A stretch of DNA of 64,000 nt from Acer yangbiense. Lineage: Eukaryota > Streptophyta > Magnoliopsida > Sapindales > Sapindaceae. The notes under the pieces were generated by a model. The model saw nothing but the letters and a program-made list of their open reading frames with translations. It did no database searches and was not told the DNA's origin. The stretch is taken from contig CM017764.1 of NCBI GenBank assembly GCA_008009225.1, positions 21,771,722-21,835,721 of the forward strand, read 5' to 3'. Positions 9,940 through 21,874 of the stretch are shown here, piece by piece. A program made the translations under genes and the position numbers. The number at the start of each line of letters is the position of its first letter. The first letter of the stretch is position 1.

Positions 9940-12900
9940 TCACTCCACAAGACATATCCCAATAGATCTACTTAGTGTTTTAAATCGAGTAGCATCTAAG
10001 GGTTTAGTAAATAGGTCCGCAAGTTGATCATTAGTACCTACATGTTCAAGTACTATGCATTTATTTTCAATAAGCTCTCTAATGAAATGATGGCGGATGT
10101 CAATATGCTTAGTTCTAGAATGTTGCACTGGATTCTTGGAAATATTAATGGCACTCATGTTATCACAAAAGAGAGTGAGTGTACCTTGGTTGAATCCGTA
10201 GTCTACTAGCATTTGCTTCATCCATAGGAGTTGTGTGCATCCACTCCCCGCGGTTATGTATTCGGCCTCGGCCGTGGACAAGGAAATCGAGTTTTGCTTC
10301 TTGCAAAATCAAGACACCAAGTTGTTGCCTAGAAAGAAGCAACCGCCCGATGTACTATTCCTATCATCGCAATTTCCTACCCAATCCGCATCACTAAAGC
10401 CTACAAGACTAGCATTAGTGTCAAAAGAGTACCAAATCCCATAGTTGGATGTCCCATTCACATAGCAAATGATTCTCTTTACGGAAGAGAGATGGGACTC
10501 CGTGGGATCCGCTTGGTACCTAGCACACACACCCACACTAAAAGATATATCGGGCCTACTTGCGGTCAAATAAAGCAAGCTACCTATCATGCCCCGATAT
10601 AGAGTTTGTTCCACACTTTTACCACTAGCATCCTTGCTTAGCTTCAAAGTGGTACTCATGGGTGTATCACAATGTTTGGCATTCTCTAAACCAAACTTCT
10701 TCACTAGGTTTTTGGCATATTTGGCTTGGGTTATGAAAATCCCATCATCTAATTGCCTAATTTGCAAACCTAGGAAGTAACTAAGCTCACCAACAAGACT
10801 CATCTCAAATTCATGAGACATGACATCAACAAATTGTTGGACCTTGGTGTTGTTGGTGGAGCCAAAAACTATATCATCAACATATATTTGAGCTATGAAA
10901 AGCTCATCATTGTCTTTCTTGATGAATAGTATCTTGTCAACACTACCCCTTGTGTAGTTATTGTCAACAAGAAATTGAGTGAGGCGCTCATACCAAGCCA
11001 TCGGTGCTTGTTTCAACCCATATAAAGCCTTCTTGAGGCGATAGACATGGTTGGGGTGGTGTGTATCCACAAACCCCTTGGGTTGTTCAACAAACACTTC
11101 CTCTTGCAAGAAGCCATTGAGGAAGGCACTCTTGACATCCATTTGGTGCAATTTGAACTTGTGCACATAAGAATTGATAAGAGAAGCCTAATGGACTCTA
11201 ACCGGGCAACGGGAGCAAATGTCTCCTCAAAGTCGATACTCTCAATTTGAGAGTACCCTTATGCTACAAGTCTAGCCTTGTTCCGCACTATGTTGCCATC
11301 CTCATCGGATTTGTTCCTATAAATCCACTTAGTGCCTATCACATTAGTGCTTTTAGGCCTAGGAACTAGAGTCCAAACCTCATTCCTTTTGAATTGGTTT
11401 AGCTCTTCTTACATGGTAAGAACCCAATATTCATCATTCAAGGCTTCATCAACCTTTTTGGGTTCAATTTGAGAGGTGTAGCATGTAAAGCTAATGAGAT
11501 TAGCTATTTGACGCCTTGTCCTAACACCCTCATCCACATCTCTAATAACATCTTCTTTGTTATGGAGTCTTCTAACCCATGGAGCGGGTTCATTAGAGTC
11601 CAAGAGAGGGACTCTAGTAATAGGTTGTGTGACTTCATTATTGTCATTGGACGTCCCAACATTAGGAGTCACCACAACCCTCTCCAAAGGAGAGTCATCA
11701 TCTAAAACTTCCTCATCCTGATGGTCCTTAGACTTGAGCCTAGTATCATCAATGACAACATTGGATGATTCCATGATGGTTTGAGTCTTCAAGTTGAAAA
11801 CTCTATAGGCTTTACTATTCAAGGCATAGCCAATAAATATACCGTCATCACTCTTAGCATCAAATTTGCCAAGTTGATCACGGTCATTTAAAATGTAGTA
11901 TTTGCTTCCAAATGTGTGGAAGTAGCTAACATTTGGCTTCCTACCCTTCCATAACTCATAGGAGGTGTTTCTATATCCGGGCCTTAGGAAACCATGATTC
12001 CCTATATAGCAAGCCGTATTGACGGCTTCGGCCCATAGGTTCCTTGGGACATTGTTGCTAAGCAACATCACTCGGGCCATCTCTTGAAGGACCCTGTTCT
12101 TCCTCTCAACAACTCTATTTTGTTGAAACTCATGGGAGATGCCTAAGCTATTGCAATAGCTTTCAAAAGAGGCATTCTCGAATTCCCTCCCATGGTCACT
12201 TCTAATCCGTTTAATGCTTTTAATGTTAGAATTCATTTAATTTTGTATTTTAGTACAAAGCATTTTAAACTTATCAAAAGTTTTGGATTTTTCTCTAAGA
12301 AAATATGTCCATGTAAATCTAGAGAAATCATCAACACAAACAAAAATGTATCTCTTTCCACCTAAACTCTCGATTTGCATAGGACCCATGAGATCCATGT
12401 GGAGAAGCTCTAGGGGCTCCTTGGTGGAGAGATACTTGCCCTTTTTGTGCATGCTTTTAGTTTGTTTTCCTTGTTGGCAAGGTCCACAAATACCATTGGC
12501 TTCCTTCCTAATCTTAGGGAGGCCACGCACACAATCAAACTTTCCAAGGGTTCTTAAATCCCTAAAGTTCATGTGGTCAAGTCTTTCATGCCACAACTCT
12601 ATTTGCTCATCCATGGACACATTGTTTGAGACTAATCTAGCTTTAAGACAATAGCAATTATCGCTAGATCTCATACCTTTCAATAAGGTTTGTCCATCGG
12701 GCTTTAGGATCGAGCAATCATCTTTTCTAAACAAGACGGAATATCCTTCATCACTTAGATGTGAAATGCTTATTAAATTGGCTTTCAAGCCATCAACAAA
12801 TAAAGCATCGGATAAGGAGGGTAATCCAGGAACGGAAATGGTTCCTTTCCCTACAACTTTCTTTTTAGATCCATCACCAAAAGTGACACATCCTCCTTCC

Positions 12901-13200
12901 TCCATAACAAGAGTCTCGAAGAAACTCTTGTTTCCCGTCATGTGCCTAGAGCACCCACTATCTAAATACCAAAAATTAGAAGAATTTGCCTTCAAGGCTA
13001 TTTGAGCAACATGGCGAACATTTTCATTCTTTTTAATCCACCTAGAAACAATCTTAGCTTTCTTAGTGGTATTTGGTACATGGGCTCTAGATGTTCTAGG
13101 ATCATGCATAACAATATTATCATTCCTAGGAACATGCATTATGGCTCTTTTCTTTTTCTTCTCTATCATGCTTCTAGTTTTGCACATTTTAATATATCGA
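9940..13200 (-). pseudogene. Sire1 pol: protease, integrase, RT, RNase H
   Basis: Ty1/copia order. Protease: WYLDSGCSRHMTG, active-site Asp near 12962. GAG-pre-integrase: LWHERLDHM..., CGPCQQGKQ. Integrase core: HMDLMGP / VDDFSRFTW, then RSDHGREF and VVERKNR. RT begins at GTKWIYRNKSDEDG, with QMDVKSAFLNG and YVDD near 10884. RNase H: STAEAEYITAG, then KHIDIRHHFIRE, ending near 9940. Stops: TAA at 12237-12239, 11409-11411 and 11259-11261; TGA at 10309-10311 (in a W codon). One frameshift lies near 11180. The GTKW..NK block and the overall architecture are SIRE-like. The product is non-functional but recent enough to read throughout. Confidence 0.92.
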
Positions 13201-15080
13201 AAGCAATGTGGTCTAATATGACCATCAAATCCACAAAAGTGACATATAGGAGTAAAATAAGGAATCATACATTGTTCTTGTCTTTGTGGATGAATGTGTT
13301 CAATTGGTCTTCGTTGTTGAACCGGTCTAGATTGCTTCCTAGCTTGAGGTTACATGATTGGTCTCTTTCCTTTGTGAGCCACTTGTGGAGGAATGTTGGC
13401 TTGAGGGACCCTAGAGGGTTGAGCTTGAGGTTGCCTTCTTGGCCCCATCTTCACTTGTGCATTTGAACATTGTCCTATTTCTAACTTCTTCCTAGGAATT
13501 TGCATAAATGAAGTTTCTTCGTTCCTCAAACTCTTGACAAACACGGTCTTGTTAGAGGTTGAGATCTTCTTGCCATCTTCATACCCAAAACCCCTCTTGT
13601 CACATGGACTCTTTCCAACACCAAGCATATGGTCAAGCTTCTTGGTGCAAGAATCCATCCTAGTCATAGACTCTCTTACTTCTTCAAGCTCCCTCTTTAG
13701 ACTTTCTTCATTCCTCCTAAATAAGACTAACTCCTCACTTAGCTTATCTTCCATCTTCTTGAATTTTCCCACTTGTTCATTTAAGTGGTCATTATGAGAT
13801 AAAAGCTCAAGATTCTCTTCTCTTAACATCTTGATCTTTCTTGTGCTTTTGATTGCTAAATCATTAAACTCAGCATGGTATTTAGCAAGCACGTTTTTCT
13901 CCACAAAATCATTTATGGAGTTAGAAGAGGAATCACTTTCTTCTCCACTTGAGTCATTTTCCTCTTAACTCATTTCATCTCTCTCACTAGCACTTTTGCT
14001 TTTATGAGGGGAGGCAAAAGCTAAGAGGTTAGCCATGAGCTCTTTATCACTTGAAAACTCATCTCCCTCAATGGAGTCATCACTACTACTACTCTATGTG
14101 GCGGCCATCACTTTACCTTTCTTCTTGTCATTGTGATTAGCACATTCGGGGGCAAAGTGACCTATGCCACCACACTCGAAGCATCGGACCCCTTTCCTTT
14201 CAGTCTTCTCTTTCCTAGGCTCAAACTTGTTGTAGGAACCCTTTTTCTTGTAGTTTTGACCTTTGGAACCAAAGTCCTTTTTCCCGAACTTCATGACCCT
14301 CTTGAATCTCTTCACAAATAATGCAAGGTCTTCGTCCGAGTCATTCTTCTTTGCCTCCTTTTCATCCTTGGAGGTTTTCAAAGCAATTCCTTTTTGCTTT
14401 TTAGGAAGTGTGGAGATAGGACCCTTCCTAGACTCATAAGCTAGAAGTCTCCCAATCACCTCACTTGGCTTTATATCCTTATATTCACCATTTTCTTCTA
14501 AAGCCGTTACTTTTGATTCAAACCTATCCGGAAGAGATCTCATAATCTTTTGCTTGATTCTCCTATCCGAATATGGATCACCAAGTTGATGACTTTGGTT
14601 AACTATGTCCATCAACTTGATCTCGAAGTCGTTGAAGCACTCATTCTCCTCCATCTTAAGCATCTCGAATTGAGTTTGGAGGACTTGAAGCTTAGAGTCC
14701 TTCACCACTTCGGTTCCCTCATATGCAATCTCTAGGATGTCCCAAGCCTCCTTAGCTATCCTAGTATTTTGAATCAATTTATATTGATTTTTGTCCATAG
14801 CACATAAGATGGCATGCATCGCCTTCCTATTCCACTTTGAAGCTTCAAACTCTTGCGCGTTCCATTGCGCCTTAGGCTTCAATATTTCTTCTCCTCCACC
14901 ACCGGGAGTCATCTTGGGTAGATCATATCCGTCTTCCACCGCCATCCATGCACGGTCATGAATTTGGCATATGTAGGATTCCATCTTCCCTTTCCATTGG
15001 GAATAGTTCAATCCGGTAAGAAGTGGAGGCCTTGTGCTAGAAGCACCCTCGTTGCCACCACCATTTCCACCCCCACTCAT
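13201..15080 (-). pseudogene. Sire1 gag with two CCHC knuckles
   Basis: Start chosen at MSGGGNGGGN (15080) because the ORF of element E also begins with MS at the equivalent place after an ..NTMS context. N-terminal part: copia-type gag (UBN2-like: LLTGLNYSQWKGKMESYI, KEAWDILE, LPDRFESKVTALEE). Knuckle 1: CFECGGIGHFAPEC. An acidic region follows, then a coiled coil (LREENLELL..., about 13900-13650) and a basic linker. Knuckle 2: CHFCGFDGHIRPHC at 13244-13203, in frame with pol. Stops: TAG 14094-14096, TAA 13965-13967, TAA 13350-13352. Gag coats the RNA; the extra coil and second knuckle are characteristic of Sireviruses. Confidence 0.88.
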
Positions 15081-15184
15081 AGTGTTTATGAATGAATGAA
15101 ATGAATGCAAATGTATGAATGATCAAAAATCACATAAAATGCAAAACACACCAAAATAAGCAAGGATCTCCTATGTATATCTAG

Positions 15185-15202
15185 GAACCCGCTTTGATAC
15201 CA
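15185..15202 (-). other. Primer binding site, initiator Met tRNA
   Basis: Minus strand TGGTATCAAAGCGGGTTC, complementary to the 3' end of plant initiator tRNA-Met with one mismatch. It lies 2 bases inside the 5' LTR boundary (15205). Confidence 0.88.
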
Positions 15203-15204
15203 AT

Positions 15205-16259
15205 TGAAACAAATTATAGCACGGTGTGTATAAAACTATCTAAAGGGGGGGTGAATAGATTTTAAGCTTTTTACCCAATTTTTCGTGTTAGTCAAAATTA
15301 CGAAATTACCCCTAAATAGATAAAGCAATAAATCAAGTATAAAATACGGAAATTAAATAACACTTGATTTTTACGTAGAAACCCTCACGGGAAAAACCAC
15401 GGGAAAAACCATGGGCTAGTAAGTAAGCCACACTCGAACCTCGAATCCATTAAATGTGTAAATCGATTACAACCTAATCCCGGAAGTAATCACACACCTA
15501 CCTAATCCCGGTATGAGTGAACCTAGTCCAATTTGCTTGCGATCTAAGCAACCTAATCCCAGCAGCTACACACAAGACTTACTTTCTCAATGAAGAGAAT
15601 AAAACCCTAAGTGAATATATGAATATCCAAATGCAACATAGAGCAAGGGAGACCCTATATGCTTATCTAAGATGATTAATATGCAATTAGAACAATCCTA
15701 GATATTAAAACTAAATGACATGTTCAATCAAATAGTTTAGCTAATCAAGATTAAGCATAAAACCTAATTAGCTATCACAATACAACTTCTCAAACATACA
15801 ACACACTAATCTCAATCTTGTATCAAAAGATATATAAATAACATACAAGAAATTAATTGAGATTGCTTATTAAGAAAAACACAAAATATGTAAGATATTA
15901 GTGAAAAGCTTACCAAGCAAAGTGTGATGAAGAATCCATGCAAAGAGACATCTAGATGATCTAGGATGATGCTAGATGATGATTGATGATCATGAAAAAG
16001 TGTTTGAGTGAATAAAATTTGAGTTCTTGGAATTTTTTCTTCTCTTGAAAAATATCCTAAGTATGAAATCTGAATATGAACTCTCTTGATTGACCTAAAG
16101 TCAAAGTGGCATATATATAGGAGGCCAAAACAAAGTGTGGTCGTTTTGATAAGTTAGCCTGAAATTTGCCTTGGGCACTGTACATAGAGCGCTTCTGTAC
16201 ATCGCCTGTACAGCGCCCGTACAGCGCCCCAACTCTGTTCTCTCGGGAAAACAGAGTGG
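15205..16259 (-). repeat. Sire1 5' LTR, truncated
   Basis: Matches 7053-8079 of the complete LTR, then stops inside the palindrome array at GAAAACAGAGTGG. From 16260 the sequence is unrelated. The U3 outer half is lost. Confidence 0.92.
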
Positions 16260-17150
16260 ATTTATATATGTTTTTTTTTTTTTTTTTTATGTGGATTGTT
16301 GTTGCTCGATTTTGGTCCTAGATTTTCAATGTAATTTTGTTTTGGAATTGTAACAAGAAGGGTGGTCTATCATCGCCGTAATTCCCTCTTGGTAGTTGCT
16401 AGTTTTTTTTTACTTTTATTGTAATTAAAATGTGCAGTTTTTTTTTATGTATTAATAGTTACTGCAGTTTTCTATTTATTTTATTTTTAGTGCAGTTTTT
16501 TTTTTGTAATAAAGTACTGCAGTGAATAAAAAAATAAAAAGGAATACTGCAGTATTTTATATGTTTATATACTGCTGTAAAATGTATTCGGGTATTGAAG
16601 ATTCGAAGACATGAAGAAAAGGAAGCACCCGGAACCTAGAACGAGCACCGTGCGCACCCTAGGAATGGATTGGGCTGCGCATGGCAAGCCCAAATCATGG
16701 TGGGCTGCGCACGGCAGCCCCTTTGTGGGGTTGTGGGGTGTGCACGCCTATGGGGGGCAGCCGAGGGATGAGCGTATGGTTGATGGCCACTTGAAGATCT
16801 TGTATTCTTAAACAATTGTAATTTACTTGCTTTTCTAGGATTGACCAAAATTGTGGCTATTTATTTTTTGCATAAATATTACAATATTTGTTATTGTATG
16901 ATAACATGTCATATAGAATAGGAGTGCCACTCATATATCTCTTTTGGTATGAACATGCATTGAATGATTTAGGTATCTAAATTGGCATCTAGATAACTTG
17001 GTAAATCATTCTATAGGATTTAATCACACGCCTTAAATAATTGAGTGGGAGAAGGTGTTTTGTAACACCTATGGCCTCCAAGGTTAGTTGAGCTTTATTA
17101 TTTATTGGTAATCCCCCCAAGGGACGTCCATGAATGGAATTTAGCAAAAT
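16260..17150 (+). other. Probable leader of copia A, first part
   Basis: Continues across the E insertion into 23586-23953, upstream of the A gag. It holds a T-run, several TGCAG(T)n repeats (16430-16560), and two copies of a GGGCTGCGCA-type inverted repeat (16672-16720). No credible ORF; an open frame of 66 codons at 16611 has no recognisable motif. The 5' LTR and PBS of A are missing to the left. The first 580 bases could belong to something else. Confidence 0.5.
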
Positions 17151-17155
17151 ACTTC
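17151..17155. repeat. Target site duplication of E, left
   Basis: ACTTC directly before the LTR; repeated at 23581-23585 directly after the second LTR. Confidence 0.93.
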
Positions 17156-18077
17156 TGAAAGTTCATAAAATACTCGAGGCGTGTTTATCAATATAAAGCT
17201 AGAGGGGGGGGTGAATAGATTTTAACTATTATTACCCAATTTTCGCATGCAAGTCAATTTTACGAAAATGCCCCTACTAGTCAAAAATACATACAAGTGT
17301 AATATAGTGCGGAATTTAAATAACACTTGATGTATACGTGGAAACCCAACCACTGGGAAAAAACCACGGGCTGTATAGTGCGCCACACTCGGAACTCGAA
17401 ATCACTAATTGAAATGAAGTTTACAACCTATGTAGACCTCGTCTAACACTCCGGTCTGTAACCCCTCACTTCTACCCAGCGGGCCTTTATTAGCAACCCT
17501 ATTCCAATTTGCTTGAGGCCTAAGCACTCTTAGCCTCAAGACTTACTTCTCTATGAAGAGAAACAACCCTATGTGAATATGTATGAATATTCAATTAGTG
17601 CAATAAGAGCTAGGGTACTCTAAATGCTTATCTAGGATGATGATATATTCAATTTAAATCAACCCTAGATATCAATTGCTAAATGACATGTCAAATAGCA
17701 TAGATGATCATAGATTATAAAAACCTAGATATCTATCAAAAACAACACTCAATTAATTCATCACAAATAATCTCTTTTCTTGTATTTAACATATGATCAA
17801 AAACATACAAGTAATTTAAAAGAGATGGCTTGGTATTTAAAATACTACAATAAGATGAAATTAATCAAAATCTTACCAAGCAAGTTGTGATGATGCAAAC
17901 CCATACATGGATGCACTCTATATAGGCATAGGAGATGCAATATGAAATTTGATGCAAAAGGGGTTTGATTTGAGTGGTTAAATATGAGTTCTTGATTTGA
18001 TTTTCTCTCAAAATCTATCTTTGAAGATTAGGGTTCTTAAGAGTCAAAGAACTGATTCAGATAATGAGAAAGTGTGA

Positions 18078-18085
18078 TATTTATA
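18078..18085 (-). promoter_or_regulatory. TATA box, element E 3' LTR
   Basis: Minus strand TATAAATA, about 50 bp downstream of the CGGCGG array in element direction. The paired box in the promoter-active 5' LTR is at 22819-22826. Confidence 0.65.
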
Positions 18086-18136
18086 GACATCAAGAACAGG
18101 GCAAGTGAAAAGACAATTTTGCCCCTGAAACGCACC

Positions 18137-18410
18137 GTTCGGCGGTTTCAATCGGCGGCCAGGCCGCCGATGACGACCGCTGAATTGAGCTCGTGAAGAA
18201 CAGAGCATTAACGGCGGTTTCATTCGGCGGTTACGTGACCGCCGATCCAACCGCCGAATCAAACCCGAGAGATTAAAATCGATCAGGTATGAACGGCGGT
18301 TTCGAACGGCGGTCGTGACCGCCGATCTTGACCGCATAATTGCTTCAGACCAATCTGGACTGAAACGGCGGTTTCATTCGGCGGCCAGGCCGCCGATAAT
18401 AACCGCCGAT
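18137..18410 (-). repeat. CGGCGGTTTC palindrome array in E LTR
   Basis: Four blocks pairing ACGGCGGTTTC..TCGGCGG with CCGCCGAT..ACCGCC. Each block can fold on itself. Located immediately upstream of the TATA box. The other LTR has the same array at 22878-23151 with two changes. Confidence 0.75.
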
Positions 18411-18839
18411 CACCAACAATGGTGAAAACCAAGGAGAAGCCAAGGGCATTCTCCATAGGCGGTCTTCGCGCGAAACCAAGCACTCATTAGTGCAAGCGCG
18501 GACGTTTCCGAACAATGTCGGGAAACGAATTATAAGGCACATATACACACAACAAGATATATCAACCAAAGTGCTAGTGTGTAAAGTGACATGTGAAGAG
18601 ATGCACATAAAAATAAGCAAGTATGCAATCATAGCAAGAATGCTAAGTGAGTGTGTGCTACTAAATCTCTTCAAAGAAAAACAAGCACAAGAGATTATAC
18701 CTTTGGCGTGCTTGAATCTTGAGGTCATGGAAGGGCCTTTGATCTTCAACACTAAACACTTGGACTACCCTTACATTCAAAACCCCAACATGTGGTTTGA
18801 CCACGAAATAAGCCAATCAACAAAACGGGAATCCCTACA

Positions 18840-20109
18840 ATCTCCCCCTTTGGCTATTTCGTGACAAAACCACCACTCACATTGATTCCTCACAACAAAA
18901 ATAAACCTATGGGTCAATGAAGATTTTCTACAATACAAAGAGATATATAAAAATAAAACTTGAAGTCTTCAATCTCTTGTAGAACAATCATTCCCTGAAA
19001 CAAGGTTTCTAAACTTTCCAAAACAAGTAAAAGTGAGATGAATCAAGTGAGGACATAAACAAGCATTTGCATTTCTAAGAAATTAAACACAACATCATGC
19101 AATGTATGATGAATGCAATGCTCCCCCTCAAAGGGTTACTCCCCCTCAATGTATATTCTCCCCAATGTGCACCAATTGCTACAACAATTTGCACCTCCCC
19201 TTACCACATTCTACTCCCCCTTTTTGTCATGATATAGACAAAGGAGTAGTCCCCAACCGGGTTACTCAAGGCAAAGAGAGATAGTAGCATTCTAGTATAT
19301 GCATAATCAATATAAGTCACTTTATGCAATCTCAATTAATCGGAGAGAAACGAGGAGTTTTATTAGATAAAATGTGTGAAACAAAATGCTTTGCATACAA
19401 GACATATTGCATTCAAGTCCAAAATACCATGGTATTTGGCAAAGCAAATGACAAAGGTTTCTAATAGGAATTCAAACCAATTTCACCATTGTCATGAGAG
19501 AAGCAAGGATATAGAAATTTCATTGATTTCAATTTAAGAACAACTATATCCAACTTTATAAGCTAAACATGTCATGAGCAACTTTGCACCCTATTTGATT
19601 TTTCCGGGAATGAAACCCGTATGATAGTAGACATGTTCAACCAATAAAGAAAGAGAGACATTTGGATTGTAAAATCCTTGAATGGATACTAGATCCTTTT
19701 TCATTTGAGTCTCATTAGCTTTTTCACACAAGTTTTTTTATTTAAGAACGCAATTATCAATTCATGCTTTTTCATTTGAGCATGTACATGAATTTCATGC
19801 TTTTCATAAGACATTAGCATGTTATTTAAGAATCATCATGTCATGGAGATAATCATAGGTCATTCAAATCATACTTCCTACATACATCTCCTAGTCCAAA
19901 ATGCATGTTTGAACATAAATATGACATGGATTGTAAACAAGCAAGGTTCACACTTATTGAATTGAAAACATATATACATATGTGCAACCAAGCTTACTCA
20001 AGCAATCAACCAAGAAGCATAAGATTTTTCAAATTTTTTGCAAGTGACAAGAATGCAAAAATAGCTCTCTTTGCTTGAGTTCCCCATATGGGGTTAGTAT
20101 CATCCTTCA
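18840..20109 (-). other. Element E 3' noncoding region with PPT repeats
   Basis: PPT (minus CAAAGGGGGAGAT) lies against the LTR at 18840-18852. Further purine runs lie at about 19120-19225. The region follows 8677-9923 of Sire1 closely, up to the shared palindrome CCCCATATGGGG (20082-20093). Directly afterwards the sequences diverge, so this is the 3' edge of the pol deletion. A perfect 16-bp palindrome CCTTCATTAATGAAGG (20104-20119) covers the ORF stop. Confidence 0.75.
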
Positions 20110-21759
20110 TTAATGAAGGGCATGAGGTCCTATGGACCTACCAAGTCCATTGGACTTAGTTGAACCTATTTGAGACTTGTTAGTCTCGTAGCAAGCGGGT
20201 TCATTCTTATTACTCCACTTAGGTGACACTAAATCAATCCTAGTGGACAAAGGTTCTAGAGTACAAGATGAAAAAGGATCATGCACATGATTTTCTTCCT
20301 TTTTATGAAGCATCTTAGCTCTAGCCTTTTTCTTGTCAATCATGCTTTTAGCTCTACACATTTCAATGTAATGCAAGCAACTTGGTCTAATATGACCAAC
20401 AATACCACAAAAATGACAAGTGGGAATAAAGTTAGGAATCATACCATTCCCTTTAGCATGGATAGGAGCTTTCCCTTGTCGTTGTGGTTGTCTTGGTTGT
20501 TGGATCGGATCTCTCCTCTTTTGTTGAAAACCAAGACGAGGTTGCTTGCTTGTCTGAGCTTGCATGATTGAACTCTTCCCATTGTGTTTTTGAGTTTGAG
20601 GGAAGATAGTGTGAGGAGCCCTTTGGGTGTGAGCTTGAGCTTGACCTTTTGGTGCCTCAACCACTTGGGCACTTCTTGAACACTCTCCTAGGTCACTCTT
20701 CTTCCTAGGTTGTTGAGGAGGAGGGGACATATTGAAGTCCATGTTCATGGCACAGGATGTCTTGCTTGTGGAGGAGGCATCCGTGTCATCAATGTAGCCA
20801 AGACCTCTCTTGTCACTTGGCTTTCTTCCAACTCCCAACATGTGGTCAAGCTTCTTGGTGCTTGAAGTCATCTTAGCCATTAAGACCTTAACTTCTTCAA
20901 GCTCTCTTTCTAGCTCTTCTTCTCTCCTCTTAGATAATGCTAAGTCTTCTTTTAGCTTATCTTCATCCGCCATGGATCTCACCACTTCTTCACACAAGTG
21001 GTTTACTAGTGTTGAAAGCTCTAGATTCTCTTCTTTTAATCTTCTAATTTCTTCCTTGTTCCTCATCATCGAGCTCTCAACTTTGACTTTGTAGTCATTA
21101 AGATCCATACACTCCACATTTCCATTTGTGGAGTTAGATGACAAATATTCAACACTTGTGTCATCTCCTCTAATCTCCATTTCACCAATGGAGTCATCTC
21201 CTTCATCAAGATCATCAAATTTTTCTCTTGATGAGGAAAGAGCCAAATCCCTATGAGTAGCTACACCAACTACTTCTATACCTTGTTCTTCTTGGGGATC
21301 ACAAGGAAAAGCAACTTTGCCATCTTCTTCAACTTCTACACTCTTGGCTCCAAATTCCGTGTAGATGATGGCAAGTTCTTCATCACTTGAAGGATTTTCG
21401 TCATCTTCATATTTATCCCATAAGGTGGCCTTCGCCTTCCCTTTTCTTCTATCCTTCAAGTTTCCACACTCCGGGGAGAAATGCCCGAATCCTCCACATT
21501 CGTAGCACTGAATCCCCTCTCTTGAAGACACTCCTTGGTTTGGCTTGTTAATGAGTCCCATGTCTTCAATTGAGATACCCTCCTTCTTGTCATGCTTCGA
21601 AGTCTCCAAAGCAATTTTCTTCTTCTTCTTCTTAGGAGGTGCGGTGGTCAACTTCTTCTTAGGAGGTGAGGTGGTTAAATTCACAAATCTCCTAAATCTC
21701 TCTAGTAAGAGAGGCATCTCCTCAATGGAGTCAATTTCTTCTCTCACAAAATCACTCAT
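20110..21759 (-). CDS. Capsid-less Sirevirus Gag tail protein (two CCHC knuckles and coiled coil)
   Basis: 549 codons from MSDFVREEID; the frame is open further upstream to 21846, but MS is preceded by an ..NTMS context as in Sire1. Order: short N-terminus, lysine-rich PPKKKK stretches, knuckle 1 CYECGGFGHFSPEC, acidic serine-rich region, coiled coil (LKEENLEL to VKVLMAKM), the KKLDHMLGVG block shared with Sire1, Gln-rich basic linker, knuckle 2 CHFCGIVGHIRPSC, then KKARAKML and a short new C-terminus before TAA. The UBN2-like capsid part of Sire1 Gag is absent and the frame ends before protease. No stops or frameshifts, fitting a young insertion. Likely an RNA-binding protein that co-assembles with a helper Gag; this role is inferred. 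Confidence 0.88.
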   Translation of the reverse strand: MSDFVREEIDSIEEMPLLLERFRRFVNLTTSPPKKKLTTAPPKKKKKKIALETSKHDKKEGISIEDMGLINKPNQGVSSREGIQCYECGGFGHFSPECGNLKDRRKGKAKATLWDKYEDDENPSSDEELAIIYTEFGAKSVEVEEDGKVAFPCDPQEEQGIEVVGVATHRDLALSSSREKFDDLDEGDDSIGEMEIRGDDTSVEYLSSNSTNGNVECMDLNDYKVKVESSMMRNKEEIRRLKEENLELSTLVNHLCEEVVRSMADEDKLKEDLALSKRREEELERELEEVKVLMAKMTSSTKKLDHMLGVGRKPSDKRGLGYIDDTDASSTSKTSCAMNMDFNMSPPPQQPRKKSDLGECSRSAQVVEAPKGQAQAHTQRAPHTIFPQTQKHNGKSSIMQAQTSKQPRLGFQQKRRDPIQQPRQPQRQGKAPIHAKGNGMIPNFIPTCHFCGIVGHIRPSCLHYIEMCRAKSMIDKKKARAKMLHKKEENHVHDPFSSCTLEPLSTRIDLVSPKWSNKNEPACYETNKSQIGSTKSNGLGRSIGPHALH

Positions 21760-21874
21760 AGTGTTTGCGTTGAATGAATGCAAATGAGAAGAATGCAAAA
21801 TGTATGAAGAAATCAAACAAACATACAAAATGCAAAAACACACCAAAATGAGCTAGGATCACCTAAGTATATCT

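Larger units (their letters stand above)
7053..16259 (-). mobile_element. Sirevirus (Ty1/copia) element 'Sire1', 5' LTR truncated
   Basis: Reading on the minus strand, it has a truncated 5' LTR (16259-15205), an initiator-Met PBS, a gag with two CCHC knuckles, PR-INT-RT-RNase H in Ty1/copia order, a long 3' region with repeated polypurine tracts, and a complete 3' LTR (8676-7053). The two LTRs differ at few positions over the shared 1.05 kb, including a short duplication (ACGGGAAAAACC) in the right copy. The right end is cut at 16259 within the palindrome array, so no target duplication can be checked. Coding is damaged by seven stops and one frameshift. Confidence 0.92.
17156..18839 (-). repeat. 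Element E 3' LTR
   Basis: TGAAAGTTCATAAAATAC...ATCCCTACA. Pair of 21897-23580. Contains TATA box 18078-18085 and palindrome array 18137-18410. Confidence 0.95.

Noticed and set aside
12283..12654. + strand ORFs opposite Sire1 pol and gag (also 13002-13466, 20281-20571)
   Set aside because: Antisense shadows of clear gag-pol frames.
16611..16811. 66-codon ORF with GC-rich coding look
   Set aside because: It covers a duplicated inverted repeat in the leader; an equal ORF lies on the other strand and no motif is present.
18137..18410. CGG-rich repeats with open frames on both strands as a possible gene
   Set aside because: The open frames follow from palindromic GC-rich LTR sequence, occur in both LTRs and have no recognisable domain.
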